Part shown: piece after piece, positions 16,972 through 25,745 of the stretch
Layout: the number at the start of each line of letters is the position of its first letter
Numbering within the stretch: the stretch's first letter is position 1
Assembly (NCBI GenBank): GCA_034505955.1
Contig: JAPDQK010000020.1
Span: 21,204 to 85,203 of the forward strand
DNA: 64,000 nt
Source: Zhuqueibacter pondensis
GTDB lineage: Bacteria > Zhuqueibacterota > Zhuqueibacteria > Zhuqueibacterales > Zhuqueibacteraceae
Reading direction: 5' to 3'
Translations under genes and position numbers: made by a program
The notes under the pieces: model-generated
Database searches by the model: none
Seen by the model: only the letters and a program-made list of their open reading frames with translations
Told to the model about the DNA's origin: nothing

Positions 16972-18258
16972 ATGCCAGATACCCTCTCCATCACCGACAA
17001 TCGGACGGGAAAAAAATATGAAATTCCGATCACCCATGGCACCATCCGAGCCATGGACCTGCGGCAGATCAAAGTCAATGAAGAAGACTTTGGTTTAATG
17101 AGCTACGACCCTGCATTTATGAATACCGCTTCCTGCCAAAGCAAAATTACGTTTATCGACGGTGATAAAGGCATTCTGCGTTATCGCGGCTATCCCATCG
17201 AACAACTCGCCGAGAAATGCAGCTATCTGGAAGTGGCCTATCTGGTCCTCTACGGCGAGTTGCCGACTCAAAAGCAGTTGGATGAGTGGACTTATAACGT
17301 CATGCACCACACCATGCTGCACGAAAGCATCAAAAAGTTCATGGAAGGCTTCCATTATGATGCCCATCCCATGGGCATGCTGGTGAGCACGGTCGGCGCC
17401 TTGTCCACGTTCTATCCGGATGCGAGAAAGATTCAAGATCCCGAATCACGCCAACTGCAAATCTACCGTCTGATCGGCAAAGTGCCGACAATTGCCGCCT
17501 ATTGCTACCGCCATCGCATGGGCTTGCCTTATGTTTATCCGGACAATGATCTCAGCTACACCGGCAATTTTCTGAACATGATGTATAAGATGGCTGAAGT
17601 CAAATATAAACCCAATCCGGTGTTGGAACGCGCGCTGGATGTTTTGTTCATTCTGCATGCGGACCATGAGCAGAACTGCAGCGCCAACGCCATGCGCAGC
17701 ATCGGCAGTTCGCACACGGATCCGTTTGCGGCCACTGCCGGCGCCGCGGCGGCGTTGTACGGCCCATTGCACGGCGGCGCCAACGAACAAGTTTTGACCA
17801 TGCTCAAACAGATCGGCTCGAAAGACAAGATTCCGGACTTTATCAAGCGTGTCAAGGCTGGCGAAGGCAAGCTGATGGGCTTCGGCCATCGCATCTACAA
17901 AAATTACGATCCCCGCGCCAAGATCATCAAACAAACCGCGGATCAGGTGTTCGAGGTGACCGGCCGCAACCCATTGCTCGACATGGCCATCGAGTTGGAG
18001 CGCATCGCCCTGCAAGATGAATACTTCATCAAGCGCAAACTCTATCCGAACGTCGATTTCTACTCCGGCATCATCTATCAGGCCATGGGCTTTCCGACCG
18101 ATGCCTTCACCGTGTTGTTTGCGATTCCGCGTACCTCCGGCTGGTTGGCACAATGGCAGGAGTTGCTGCTTGATCCGGAACAGAAGATCGCCCGGCCGCG
18201 GCAAATCTATCTGGGCTACGACAAGCGCGATTTTGTGCCGATCGAGAAACGAGGATGA
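16972..18258 (+). CDS. gltA: Citrate synthase (type II)
   Basis: Condenses acetyl-CoA and oxaloacetate into citrate, first step of the TCA cycle. 428 aa, the usual length of the hexameric type II enzyme. The catalytic residues are in recognisable blocks: HADHEQNCSANAMR, GPLHGGANEQVL (oxaloacetate-binding His), GFGHRIYKNYDPRAK (catalytic His) and the later DFYSGIIYQAMGFP with the catalytic Asp. The N-terminal domain includes FMNTASCQSKITFIDGDKGILRYRGYPIEQLAE. Start ATG 16972, five to six bases after AGGAGAT. It stands as its own transcription unit with long flanking spaces. Confidence 0.97.
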   Translation: MPDTLSITDNRTGKKYEIPITHGTIRAMDLRQIKVNEEDFGLMSYDPAFMNTASCQSKITFIDGDKGILRYRGYPIEQLAEKCSYLEVAYLVLYGELPTQKQLDEWTYNVMHHTMLHESIKKFMEGFHYDAHPMGMLVSTVGALSTFYPDARKIQDPESRQLQIYRLIGKVPTIAAYCYRHRMGLPYVYPDNDLSYTGNFLNMMYKMAEVKYKPNPVLERALDVLFILHADHEQNCSANAMRSIGSSHTDPFAATAGAAAALYGPLHGGANEQVLTMLKQIGSKDKIPDFIKRVKAGEGKLMGFGHRIYKNYDPRAKIIKQTADQVFEVTGRNPLLDMAIELERIALQDEYFIKRKLYPNVDFYSGIIYQAMGFPTDAFTVLFAIPRTSGWLAQWQELLLDPEQKIARPRQIYLGYDKRDFVPIEKRG

Positions 18259-18337
18259 AACAACAAATGGATTGATGGATCAATGGATTTATGGAGTAAT
18301 GGTAACCATTCAATTTATAAGGCAGCCGAAATAACAT

Positions 18338-18416
18338 TGTCATTCTGGAAGAATCCTTTTTGTATCTGGCACTATGCGTTTGTCTTAGATTTCAAAATGA
18401 TTCTTACTGAATGACA
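18338..18416. repeat. TGTCATTC hairpin repeat
   Basis: TGTCATTCTGGAAGAATCC on the left and an inverted GATTCTTACTGAATGACA on the right enclose about 40 bp. Member of the dispersed family also seen at 2308-2406, 52717-52760 and 60722-60763. Confidence 0.75.
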
Positions 18417-18527
18417 TTCCCCCTGAATAGTGATGAGTAAGGGATTCTTGCAGCGATGGAATCTTCATCCTCCAACAATCCATAAATCCGTTATCCATCA
18501 ATCCAAATTTGAGAGAGAGGAGGTTTT

Positions 18528-19115
18528 ATGCCTGCAAAAAAGATTCTCATGCTGGTAGGAGACTTCGTGGAAGATTATGAAGTCATGGTCCCTTTCCAAA
18601 TGCTGACGATGGTCGGCCATCAAGTCGATGCGGTGTGCCCCGGCAAAAAAGCCGGCGAAAAAGTGCGCACCGCGATTCACGATTTTGAAGGCGACCAAAC
18701 TTACAGCGAAAAGCCCGGCCACGGCTTCACGCTCAATGCGACTTTTGATAAAATCAAGCCGGAGAATTACGATGCGCTGGTCATTCCCGGCGGCCGCGCG
18801 CCGGAGTATCTCCGCCTGAATGACAAAGTCATTGCCGCGGTGCAGCATTTTGCCAAAGCCAACAAGCCGATTGCAGCGATTTGCCATGGGGCGCAATTGC
18901 TGACGGCTGCCAAAGTTATCGAAGGCAAAACCATTTGCGCTTACCCGGCGGTCAAAGCCGAAGTGTTGCTCGCCGGCGGCAAATGGGGCGAAGTCAACAG
19001 CACCTTCACCAATGCGCATGTGGACGGCAATTTTGTCACCGCCGCGGCGTGGCCGGCCCATCCGGAATGGATTCGTAAATTTTTGGAGGTGTTGGGAACA
19101 ACAATCACACCATAA
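18528..19115 (+). CDS. DJ-1/PfpI family protein
   Basis: 195-aa class I glutamine-amidotransferase-like protein. The nucleophile elbow is AICHGAQLL (Cys near residue 119) preceded by VIPGGRAPEYLR, with an acidic residue near the start (DFVEDYE), as in PfpI/DJ-1 proteases, chaperone-like deglycases and related stress proteins. Exact activity cannot be told from the sequence. The ATG at 18528 has a strong AGGAGG upstream. The next gene, a membrane protein, starts 114 bp downstream and may be in the same transcript. Confidence 0.92.
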   Translation: MPAKKILMLVGDFVEDYEVMVPFQMLTMVGHQVDAVCPGKKAGEKVRTAIHDFEGDQTYSEKPGHGFTLNATFDKIKPENYDALVIPGGRAPEYLRLNDKVIAAVQHFAKANKPIAAICHGAQLLTAAKVIEGKTICAYPAVKAEVLLAGGKWGEVNSTFTNAHVDGNFVTAAAWPAHPEWIRKFLEVLGTTITP

Positions 19116-19229
19116 ATTTGATGCTGGAGGCTTGATCCTGGATCGCAATGCTCAACCGAGTTTGGTCTTCATGATTTTTGCTGTTGATCTCCAACTGGTC
19201 GCGCATGTATTTTTCTGGAGACGATAATA

Positions 19230-19631
19230 ATGTTTTTGACCCTGCTGCTCGTCACGTTTTGCATTGCTGCCGTACTTTCTATTTTGGTGGCATTGCTGTT
19301 CAAAAAACCCTTATCGGCAATTCTTGACCGCATTGTCTCGACCGACTTGGGGTCCGCCTGGCGGCGATATTTGCAATTCGCCATCTTTGTCGTTGGCGTC
19401 TCAGGCGGGGTAAGAGTCTGGGATCTGGAAAAGTACATCAACCCAGCAAAGGATCAACCGCTCCTGGTGCTGAACAGTGACCGTTGGGTTCTGGAAGTGT
19501 ATCGCACCATCATCGGGACGTTCCAGAGCATTGCCTGGATGCTGTTGATCTTCTTTCTTTTTGCGCTCATCGCTTATGTTTTGGTGCGTGGCTTTGAAAT
19601 GAAGCACAGCAAAAAAGCCTCAACCGAATAG
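19230..19631 (+). CDS. Small integral membrane protein, unknown function
   Basis: 133 aa with three or four hydrophobic segments: residues about 2-24, a shorter one near 50-63 (FAIFVVGVSGGV), and about 96-120 (IAWMLLIFFLFALIAYVLV). The C-terminus is charged (KHSKKASTE). The ATG at 19230 follows GGAGA. Position between a DJ-1/PfpI gene and a response-regulator gene gives no functional clue, and I do not recognise a family. Confidence 0.72.
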   Translation: MFLTLLLVTFCIAAVLSILVALLFKKPLSAILDRIVSTDLGSAWRRYLQFAIFVVGVSGGVRVWDLEKYINPAKDQPLLVLNSDRWVLEVYRTIIGTFQSIAWMLLIFFLFALIAYVLVRGFEMKHSKKASTE

Positions 19632-19753
19632 CGGACTGAATGCTTGATCCCGAATTTTGGATGTTTTGCTCAGTTATCCAGCCAGGTGATCAGTATTAAG
19701 CATCCAGGATCGAGAATCCAGTATCAAGATTCCAGAAAGAAAGGAGTAGACCA

Positions 19754-20113
19754 ATGGCACGCGTACTTGTTGTCGAAGACGAGGCCAATCTGCGTCTGCT
19801 CTATCGTGCTGAGCTCGGAATCGAAGGGTATGAGGTTATCGATGTCGGAACAGGAACGGATGCCCTCGAGGTGCTGGAACACGAAAAGATAGATGCAGTC
19901 GTGTTAGACCTCAGGCTGCCGGATTGCATCGGACTGCAACTGCTGGACAAGTTGCTATCCCGACAGCGTAATTTACCCATCATTATCAACACGGCTTACG
20001 ATCAATTTCGCGATGATTTTCACTGTTGGGGGGCGGAGGCTTTTGTGGTCAAATCCTCTGATCTTGCCGAGCTGAAAAATGCCCTGGCGCGCAGTATTTC
20101 AACCACATCGTGA
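19754..20113 (+). CDS. Single-domain response regulator (CheY-like receiver)
   Basis: 119 aa, receiver domain only. Acidic pocket VVEDEAN near residue 8, phospho-acceptor Asp in VVLDLRLPD (about residue 52), Thr/Ala in INTAY and the conserved Lys in VVKSSD near residue 99. No output domain, so it must act by protein contact or as a phosphorelay member. The ribosome-binding site AAAGGAG precedes the ATG at 19754. No kinase adjoins it; two sensor kinases lie 6-10 kb downstream. Confidence 0.93.
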   Translation: MARVLVVEDEANLRLLYRAELGIEGYEVIDVGTGTDALEVLEHEKIDAVVLDLRLPDCIGLQLLDKLLSRQRNLPIIINTAYDQFRDDFHCWGAEAFVVKSSDLAELKNALARSISTTS

Positions 20114-20213
20114 AAAGCCGTGGGTTGATCACTCATCAGTCAATGACCGGTCAGTCTGGCCTGTGAACCGTGGTGAGGCGATGTCCTACTTCGCGAGCTC
20201 GCCATTGCTTTAA

Positions 20214-20296
20214 CCCCGATAATTCATGAGCCACATTTTCAGGCTCGAGCCAACAGCAGGGTGCTGTCGATTTACGTACCGCGTGAATTATCGGGG
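20214..20296 (-). mobile_element. 83-bp MITE-like element, copy 2
   Basis: Reverse-orientation partner of 5686-5768 and exactly the same length. Terminal inverted repeats CCCCGATAATTCA; flanked by TTAA on both sides (20210-20213 and 20297-20300). The internal sequence differs from copy 1 at scattered positions, so the copies are not recent. Confidence 0.82.
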
Positions 20297-20381
20297 TTAA
20301 AACGGTAAACGTGTGATGGCAGGCTGATCGGTTGGTTTTTTAGAGCATTTCCGAATTTTTCTACAAGGAGGAGGTTCGATC

Positions 20382-21311
20382 ATGAAAATATCCGTCATCG
20401 GCGCTGGTAACGTCGGGGCCACCACGGCGCTTTTTCTTGCTCAACAACGGCTGGGTGAGATTTTACAGATCGACATCATCGAAGGCATGCCGGAAGGCAA
20501 GGCGCTCGATATGGACGAGGCCGGTCCGGTTGCCAGATTCGAGGGCCACATCGTCGGCACCACCAATTATGACAAGTTGGAGAACTCTGATATCGTGGTA
20601 ATGACCGCCGGCCTGCCGCGCAAGCCCGGCATGACCCGCATGGATTTGCTCACCAAGAATGCCGAGATCGTCTCCTCGGCCATGCTCAAAGTCGCCCAGT
20701 TTGCGTCCAAAGCCATCGTCGTCATGGTTACCAACCCGCTCGATGTGATGACTTACGTGGCATGGAAAACCACCGGCTTTCCCAAGTCACGGGTGGTTGG
20801 CATGGCTGGCGTGCTCGATTCGACGCGCTTCCGCTTTTTCGTTGCCGATGCGCTCAATGTCTCGGTTGAAGACACGCAAGCCATGGTGCTCGGCGGCCAC
20901 GGTGACTCGATGGTGCCGCTCCCCCGCTACACCACCGTGTCCGGCATCCCCATTACGCAATTACTCCCCGCTGATCAGGTTGCCAAACTCGTGGATCGCA
21001 CCCGCAAAGGCGGCACCGAGATTGTGAACCTGCTCAAGACCGGCAGCGCCTATTATGCGCCGGCGGCTTCCGTGGCACAGATGGTTGAAGCGATTGTTTT
21101 CGACAAAAGGCGACTGCTGCCCGCCTCTGCGTATCTGGAAGGTGAATACGGCCTCTCCGGAGTTTTTGCCGGTGTGCCGATCATCCTCGGCCGCAACGGC
21201 ATCGAGAAAATTGTCGAAATCGAATTGACCGAAGAGGAAAAGCAGGCACTGCACAAATCTGCCGCCGAAGTGAAAGAAGGCATCCAGGATTGGGAGAAGA
21301 TCGCAAAGTAG
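20382..21311 (+). CDS. mdh: Malate dehydrogenase (LDH-like)
   Basis: NAD-dependent oxidation of malate to oxaloacetate. 309 aa: N-terminal GAGNVGATTA nucleotide loop; DIIEGMPEGKALD, whose aspartates select NAD; TAGLPRKPGMTRMDLL substrate loop with Arg residues typical of malate specificity; catalytic VLGGHGDSMVPL His; and YYAPAASVAQMVEAI near the C-terminus. The start ATG 20382 has an excellent AAGGAGGAGG upstream. It lies 85 bp after a MITE-like element. Confidence 0.96.
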   Translation: MKISVIGAGNVGATTALFLAQQRLGEILQIDIIEGMPEGKALDMDEAGPVARFEGHIVGTTNYDKLENSDIVVMTAGLPRKPGMTRMDLLTKNAEIVSSAMLKVAQFASKAIVVMVTNPLDVMTYVAWKTTGFPKSRVVGMAGVLDSTRFRFFVADALNVSVEDTQAMVLGGHGDSMVPLPRYTTVSGIPITQLLPADQVAKLVDRTRKGGTEIVNLLKTGSAYYAPAASVAQMVEAIVFDKRRLLPASAYLEGEYGLSGVFAGVPIILGRNGIEKIVEIELTEEEKQALHKSAAEVKEGIQDWEKIAK

Positions 21312-21963
21312 GACAGCCTGACTGTCAAAAAGTACTTCTGTGCAACTCATTGACCGGTCGCTGTGCCGTCATTGATTTCCTTCAGACAACCGGTGCATGC
21401 GGCCGGTCATTCCCAACTTTTTGCAGAAAGAGTGGAGGACAGTCCAACTTATGCGAATCATTATAATTGCACTGTCCATGGTGTTGGTCAATTGTGGGGG
21501 GAAAATGCCATCCGCACGAGGATTCCCTGGTATCAATCTTTCCAAAGATTAGCACTGTTCGACACAAAAAATTGACAACGGAATCCGGTGGGGGGAATCC
21601 AAGTCATCATTCGGAGACAAAAGTATGGCCTGCTCATTGAATCATCGCCCCAAGCCCTCACTCATATGAAAAAACTCCATCAAACAGCCGTTTAGGCCAT
21701 GCCGGCAGAGCCGCGCCCTGATGGCGATGCTTGCGGTAATTACCATCGTTACTTCTGTCACCACCCAGCCGGAATGGAGCAACTCCGGTTTGAGTGCTTC
21801 TGGAAATTGACCACAGCTCGACACCGATTTCACTCGAATCAATACCGCACACGCAAAGATCAGTCGAAAAATTCCGGGCTCTTTGATCGGTGTGGACACT
21901 GCTGGCATATCAGCAATTCGGTGTTCCGATTTTTTACTTGAAATTTTATCAGGGAAGGAGATC
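21312..21963. other. Intergenic stretch with one possible short lipoprotein frame
   Basis: 652 bp between mdh and the next gene. It contains a 33-codon frame with lipoprotein-like start (21451-21552) and, near 21664-21812, a stretch whose frames would join by one base change into a short membrane-like peptide; neither is convincing alone. Confidence 0.4.
21451..21552 (+). CDS. Possible very small lipoprotein
   Basis: 33 codons, MRIIIIALSMVLVNCGGKMPS..., with a hydrophobic start and a Cys at residue 15 in a lipobox-like LVNC; Asn before Cys is unusual. GGAGG lies 12-16 bp upstream of the ATG, a little far. Entericidin-like peptides look similar. Supported only by these features. Confidence 0.28.
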   Translation: MRIIIIALSMVLVNCGGKMPSARGFPGINLSKD

Positions 21964-22263
21964 ATGAATGAGAGACTAAAAGCAGACGAAGAAAAGTTTA
22001 TTCACGAGCTCCTCGCTTGGGATGCACAACGCCGGCCCATGGAATGGATTCTCGGCAATGTGGCCCTGTTTCTCGGCGGTGTGATGATTCTGGTGATTGG
22101 CATTTTCACGATCCGGCATTTGACCGACCGCTTGATCCTGTTGATTACGGTGCCCGGATTTATCTCGGGTATTCTGTTTGTGGGTCTTTACATTTTTATC
22201 TCGAACCGTATCAAGGAACGCCGTCGCATGGCGTCAATCCTCAAAAAACTCGGCGCTTCATAG
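21964..22263 (+). CDS. Small two-helix membrane protein
   Basis: 99 aa. A charged N-terminal helix (NERLKADEEKFIHELLAWDAQRRPMEW) is followed by two hydrophobic helices (about residues 31-53 and 60-80) and a basic tail (RIKERRRMASILKKLG). The ATG at 21964 has AAGGAGAT just before it. It sits 54 bp upstream of the DUF2569 membrane protein and may be co-transcribed with it. No family recognised. Confidence 0.7.
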   Translation: MNERLKADEEKFIHELLAWDAQRRPMEWILGNVALFLGGVMILVIGIFTIRHLTDRLILLITVPGFISGILFVGLYIFISNRIKERRRMASILKKLGAS

Positions 22264-22317
22264 AAATCCACCACCCAATTGCGCTTTGAGGCGGTTTTAC
22301 AAAACTGGAGAAGAGAA

Positions 22318-23523
22318 ATGGCGAAGACTTGTTCTCGCTGCGGCAAGGAACTTTCGTTTCGAGATTCCTTTGTCTGGGAAGGAAAGCCGATTTGTGGCGC
22401 CTGCTTGAAAGAAGCACGGGGCGTCGTGCAATCAGGTGCGGTCTCGACAGCGACGGAAACCTTATACGGTGTGCGTGGCTGGTTGTTGTATTTTGTCATT
22501 GGCTGCTTTCTCAGTGTCCTGGTCAACATCGGATATGCCACCAGCCCGGGCAATCAGCCGGCTGTCATCGCTTTTGATTTGATACTGGCGCTCCTGGCTC
22601 TGATTACCGGCATTATGCTTATCGCCGTGCGCAATAAGAATGCGGTATACATGGCGAGATTTTTTGCGGCGTTTTATTTGGTCGGCGCTTTGATTCTTGC
22701 TCTTGATCTTGACGCACCAGAAATGTGGGTAGTCTTCGGTAGAGCGATCTTGGTCAATCTCATCTGGCAAACTTATTTTTTCCGGTCCAAGCGCGTGCTG
22801 GCAACCTATTATCATATCAGTCCTGTTGTCGTGGCTCCTGCTATTAGAGAGAGCGTGACAGTCCGCCGCTATTCGGATCTTTTTGATCGCCAACGCCATG
22901 GCCTCAACTTTTACGTGGGTGTTGGATTCCTCCTTGCTTCGATACTCGCTTGGTTTACTTGGGACTTTGTCGCGCTTTTCTTTGAGAAAGGACGTGGCTT
23001 TTCGTTCCTGCCGTTGCAATGTTATCCGGTGATATTCGTTTTGGTGGTTTTGGAAGCTGCGGTGTTTTTGTTGTTGAGTTATCTGATCCGCAACGAGTGG
23101 CTTTTACCGTTACTGTTCGGATTGACCAATTTGCTCCTCGGTATCTGCAGACGCGCAATATTTAACGCGCTGCAGCTCGAAAATATTAGCTTCGGATCGA
23201 CCTTTTCGCCCATCGGCATGGTCTTTGGTTTCTTTTGGGCATTTTTATTCATGCTCGGCCTGATGGTCGCCGTGCGTCTCTGGGGACCGCAGTTGTGGAG
23301 TCTCATGCTGGGGATCGTGCTGGCGCTGCTCATCCACGCGACCGGAATGCAGATTTTTCACATGCTGACCAGGGAAGGATTTTCATTCAATTTTGTGAGT
23401 GTGGTTGCTCCGATTCTTGACGGGATTATTTTTAGCGCATTGATTTATGCCGGTCTTCGCCTGCACTTGGGACAAAAAGGGTTCTGGTTGCAGCGCGACA
23501 CTATTGTTCCGAAAACAGTTTGA
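22318..23523 (+). CDS. Membrane protein with N-terminal zinc ribbon and DUF2569 domain
   Basis: 401 aa. It opens with a short zinc-ribbon-like segment (Cys5, Cys8, Cys26, Cys29: CSRCGK...ICGAC) and continues with a DUF2569-like region (VRGWLLYFVIGCFLSVL ... LIWQTYFFRSKRVLATY), then several more helices; about nine hydrophobic segments in all. The ATG at 22318 is chosen because GGAGAAG precedes it and it places the zinc ribbon at the very N-terminus; the frame is open from 22279. DUF2569 has no known function. Confidence 0.82.
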   Translation: MAKTCSRCGKELSFRDSFVWEGKPICGACLKEARGVVQSGAVSTATETLYGVRGWLLYFVIGCFLSVLVNIGYATSPGNQPAVIAFDLILALLALITGIMLIAVRNKNAVYMARFFAAFYLVGALILALDLDAPEMWVVFGRAILVNLIWQTYFFRSKRVLATYYHISPVVVAPAIRESVTVRRYSDLFDRQRHGLNFYVGVGFLLASILAWFTWDFVALFFEKGRGFSFLPLQCYPVIFVLVVLEAAVFLLLSYLIRNEWLLPLLFGLTNLLLGICRRAIFNALQLENISFGSTFSPIGMVFGFFWAFLFMLGLMVAVRLWGPQLWSLMLGIVLALLIHATGMQIFHMLTREGFSFNFVSVVAPILDGIIFSALIYAGLRLHLGQKGFWLQRDTIVPKTV

Positions 23524-23569
23524 AAGAACCTGGGCCGGTCACTCGAAGTGGCTGGCCGCTAAGATTATT

Positions 23570-24493
23570 ATGATTATGCGCATACAAACCTTTGTTGATC
23601 TCCGCCGGCGCGCGCAAGAGCTTGGCCCCAAGCGTGTGGCCGTGGTCATGGCTGATGACGAAGTCGCGCTGTCGGCGATTGCCATGGCAGTCACTCTAAA
23701 AATAGCCACGCCCGTGCTGATTGGCGACGTGACTCTGATCCGCGAAAAACTCGCACTGGTGGAAAACGGCACGATGGCGGATCAGGCCGTTTTCATTGCC
23801 GCGGCAAATGCCCAAGCGGCAGCAGAGGCCGCAGTGTCCATGTGCCGCAATGGTGAAGCCGATATTTTGCTCAAAGGCCATTTGCGCACCGACCAGCTCT
23901 TGCATGCTGTGCTCGACAAACAGCATGGCCTGCGCACCGGGCGCTTATTGAGTGACCTCCTGCTTTATGAGGATACGCTTTGCGGCATGCGTCGCCTGGT
24001 GGGCGTGACCGATGGCGGTATCAACGTGCTGCCCTCTCTCGAGCAGAAAAAACAGATCATCGAGAACGCGCTCCTCGTCATGCACGCGCTGGGTTTTCAA
24101 AAACCACGGATTGCTTTGATGAGCGCCACCGAAGCCGTAACCGAAGCGGTTCCCTCAACCGTGGAAGCGAAAGCCCTGACCGAAATGGCCGCTCGTGGCG
24201 AATTCGATGACTGTGAGGTCTTCGGTCCCCTGGCTCTCGACAATGCATTACTGGAATCCGCCGCCAAAGCCAAAGGTATCACTTCTCCGGTTGCCGGCCA
24301 TGCCGATGTCATGGTCGTACCCAATATCGAAGCCGGCAATATTCTTGGCAAAGCGGTGAAATATCTTGGTGGCTCACAATGTGCCCATGTTATCGTCGGC
24401 GCCAAAGTGCCGGTGCTCATTCCCTCGCGCGTCGAAAGCGCCGATGACAAGCTCAATTCTGTGGCCTTGGGAGTGATTGTTTGCAAGATGTAG
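23570..24493 (+). CDS. ptb: Phosphate butyryltransferase-like enzyme
   Basis: Transfers an acyl group between CoA and phosphate; about 307 aa, family PTA/PTB. Conserved blocks include the GDVTLIRE-like nucleotide region, LLKGHLRTDQLLHAVL, GVTDGGINVLPSLEQK and ADVMVVPNIEAGNILGKAVKYLGGSQCAHVIVGAKVPVLIPSRVE, which are characteristic of Ptb rather than Pta. It precedes the matching kinase gene by 166 bp, so the two form the acyl-CoA to acyl-phosphate to acid plus ATP route. Substrate could be butyryl or branched acyl groups. Start ATG 23570 (or 23576); no strong ribosome-binding site. Confidence 0.92.
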   Translation: MIMRIQTFVDLRRRAQELGPKRVAVVMADDEVALSAIAMAVTLKIATPVLIGDVTLIREKLALVENGTMADQAVFIAAANAQAAAEAAVSMCRNGEADILLKGHLRTDQLLHAVLDKQHGLRTGRLLSDLLLYEDTLCGMRRLVGVTDGGINVLPSLEQKKQIIENALLVMHALGFQKPRIALMSATEAVTEAVPSTVEAKALTEMAARGEFDDCEVFGPLALDNALLESAAKAKGITSPVAGHADVMVVPNIEAGNILGKAVKYLGGSQCAHVIVGAKVPVLIPSRVESADDKLNSVALGVIVCKM

Positions 24494-24659
24494 AATTCAT
24501 TTGGAAATTCAATTTTTTTTGAATATGTTTTTTCCAGCAGCCTGGCGGTAGGACAGCAAAAATCCGGCTTCTTAAAAGAATTGTGTTTGATCAAGACTGG
24601 CGCAAACAAGGCACACCCGAGGATCGCCTCTTTGCAAACATTTGCCGGAGTGAATATTC

Positions 24660-25742
24660 ATGGCTGAGACGGCTTACCAAATTCTCGTAATCAATCCAGG
24701 TTCGACCTCGACCAAGCTCGCCCTGTATGCAAACGAGGTCCCAAGTTTTACGGAAACGCTCCGCCACCCGGATTCCGAACTGGCGCCTTTTGTCAAACTG
24801 CCAATCATTGCGCAACTGGAATTGCGTTTGGCAAAAGTTCTGGAAATTCTGCGTACGCAAAATATTGATCGAAAACACGTTGATGCCGTGGTTGGTCGCG
24901 GCGGTTTGCTGAAGCCGTTGGCGAGCGGAACCTATCGTGTCAATGAACGCATGCTCGACGATCTCCGCCGCGCCGAGCGTGGCGATCATGCTTCCAACCT
25001 TGGCGCGTTCATCGCACAACGGCTGGCTGCACAAGCCGCATGCCCGGCCTTCATTGTCGATCCGGTGAGCGTGGATGAATGGCCGCCGGTTGCGCGCCTG
25101 TCCGGATTGGCGGACCTGGATCGCGAATGTCTTTCCCATGCGTTGAACACCAAAGCCATCGCCAAAAGATTTGCCCGTGAACACTCCAAAGCCTACGAGG
25201 AGATGCGTCTCATCGTGGCGCATCTCGGCAGCGGCATTTCCATTTCCGCACACGAGAATGGCAAAATGATCGACGTCACCAACTCGCGCGAGGAGGGTGC
25301 CTTCTCCACTGAACGCGCGGGTACCTTGCCCGTCATGAAACTCGTTGATCTCTGCTTTTCCGGGAAATTTTCGCGTCATGAACTCGAAACGAAAATCTTT
25401 CGGGAAGGTGGCATCTTTTCCTACCTGGGCACCAAAGATCTCGATGAAGTATTACGGCGCATGCACGCTGGCGATGAGCAGGCACGGCTGGTCTTTGCGG
25501 GCATGATTTATCAGATCAGCAAGGAGATTGGTGCGATGGCCGCGGTGCTTTCCGGTCGCGCCCAGGCAATCTTGCTCACGGGTGGCATGGTGCACGCGCC
25601 GGAAGTCGTTGCCGCTTTACGGGAGCGCATTGGTTGGATTGCGCCGACTTATTGCTATCCCGGTGAAGATGAAATGCAGGCACTGGCCGAAGGTGCCCTG
25701 CGGGTACTGCGGGGCGAGGAACAAGCTCTGGAGTATTTGTGA
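24660..25742 (+). CDS. buk: Butyrate kinase
   Basis: ASKHA-fold acyl kinase of 360 aa making ATP from acyl phosphate. N-terminal phosphate-binding loop ILVINPGSTSTKLALY; VDAVVGRGGLLKPL; LIVAHLGSGISISAHENGKMIDVTNSREEGAFSTERAGTLP; and the C-terminal adenosine loop ILLTGGMVHAPEVV are all present. Length and motifs fit Buk rather than acetate kinase. It follows ptb and is immediately followed, four bases later, by a histidine kinase gene, so the two-component genes may be co-transcribed. Confidence 0.94.
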   Translation: MAETAYQILVINPGSTSTKLALYANEVPSFTETLRHPDSELAPFVKLPIIAQLELRLAKVLEILRTQNIDRKHVDAVVGRGGLLKPLASGTYRVNERMLDDLRRAERGDHASNLGAFIAQRLAAQAACPAFIVDPVSVDEWPPVARLSGLADLDRECLSHALNTKAIAKRFAREHSKAYEEMRLIVAHLGSGISISAHENGKMIDVTNSREEGAFSTERAGTLPVMKLVDLCFSGKFSRHELETKIFREGGIFSYLGTKDLDEVLRRMHAGDEQARLVFAGMIYQISKEIGAMAAVLSGRAQAILLTGGMVHAPEVVAALRERIGWIAPTYCYPGEDEMQALAEGALRVLRGEEQALEYL

Positions 25743-25745
25743 AAA

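Noticed and set aside
21664..21812. Frameshifted small membrane peptide (MKKLHQTAV... RALMAMLAVITIVTS...)
   Set aside because: It requires an arbitrary one-base correction and has no ribosome-binding site or known relative.
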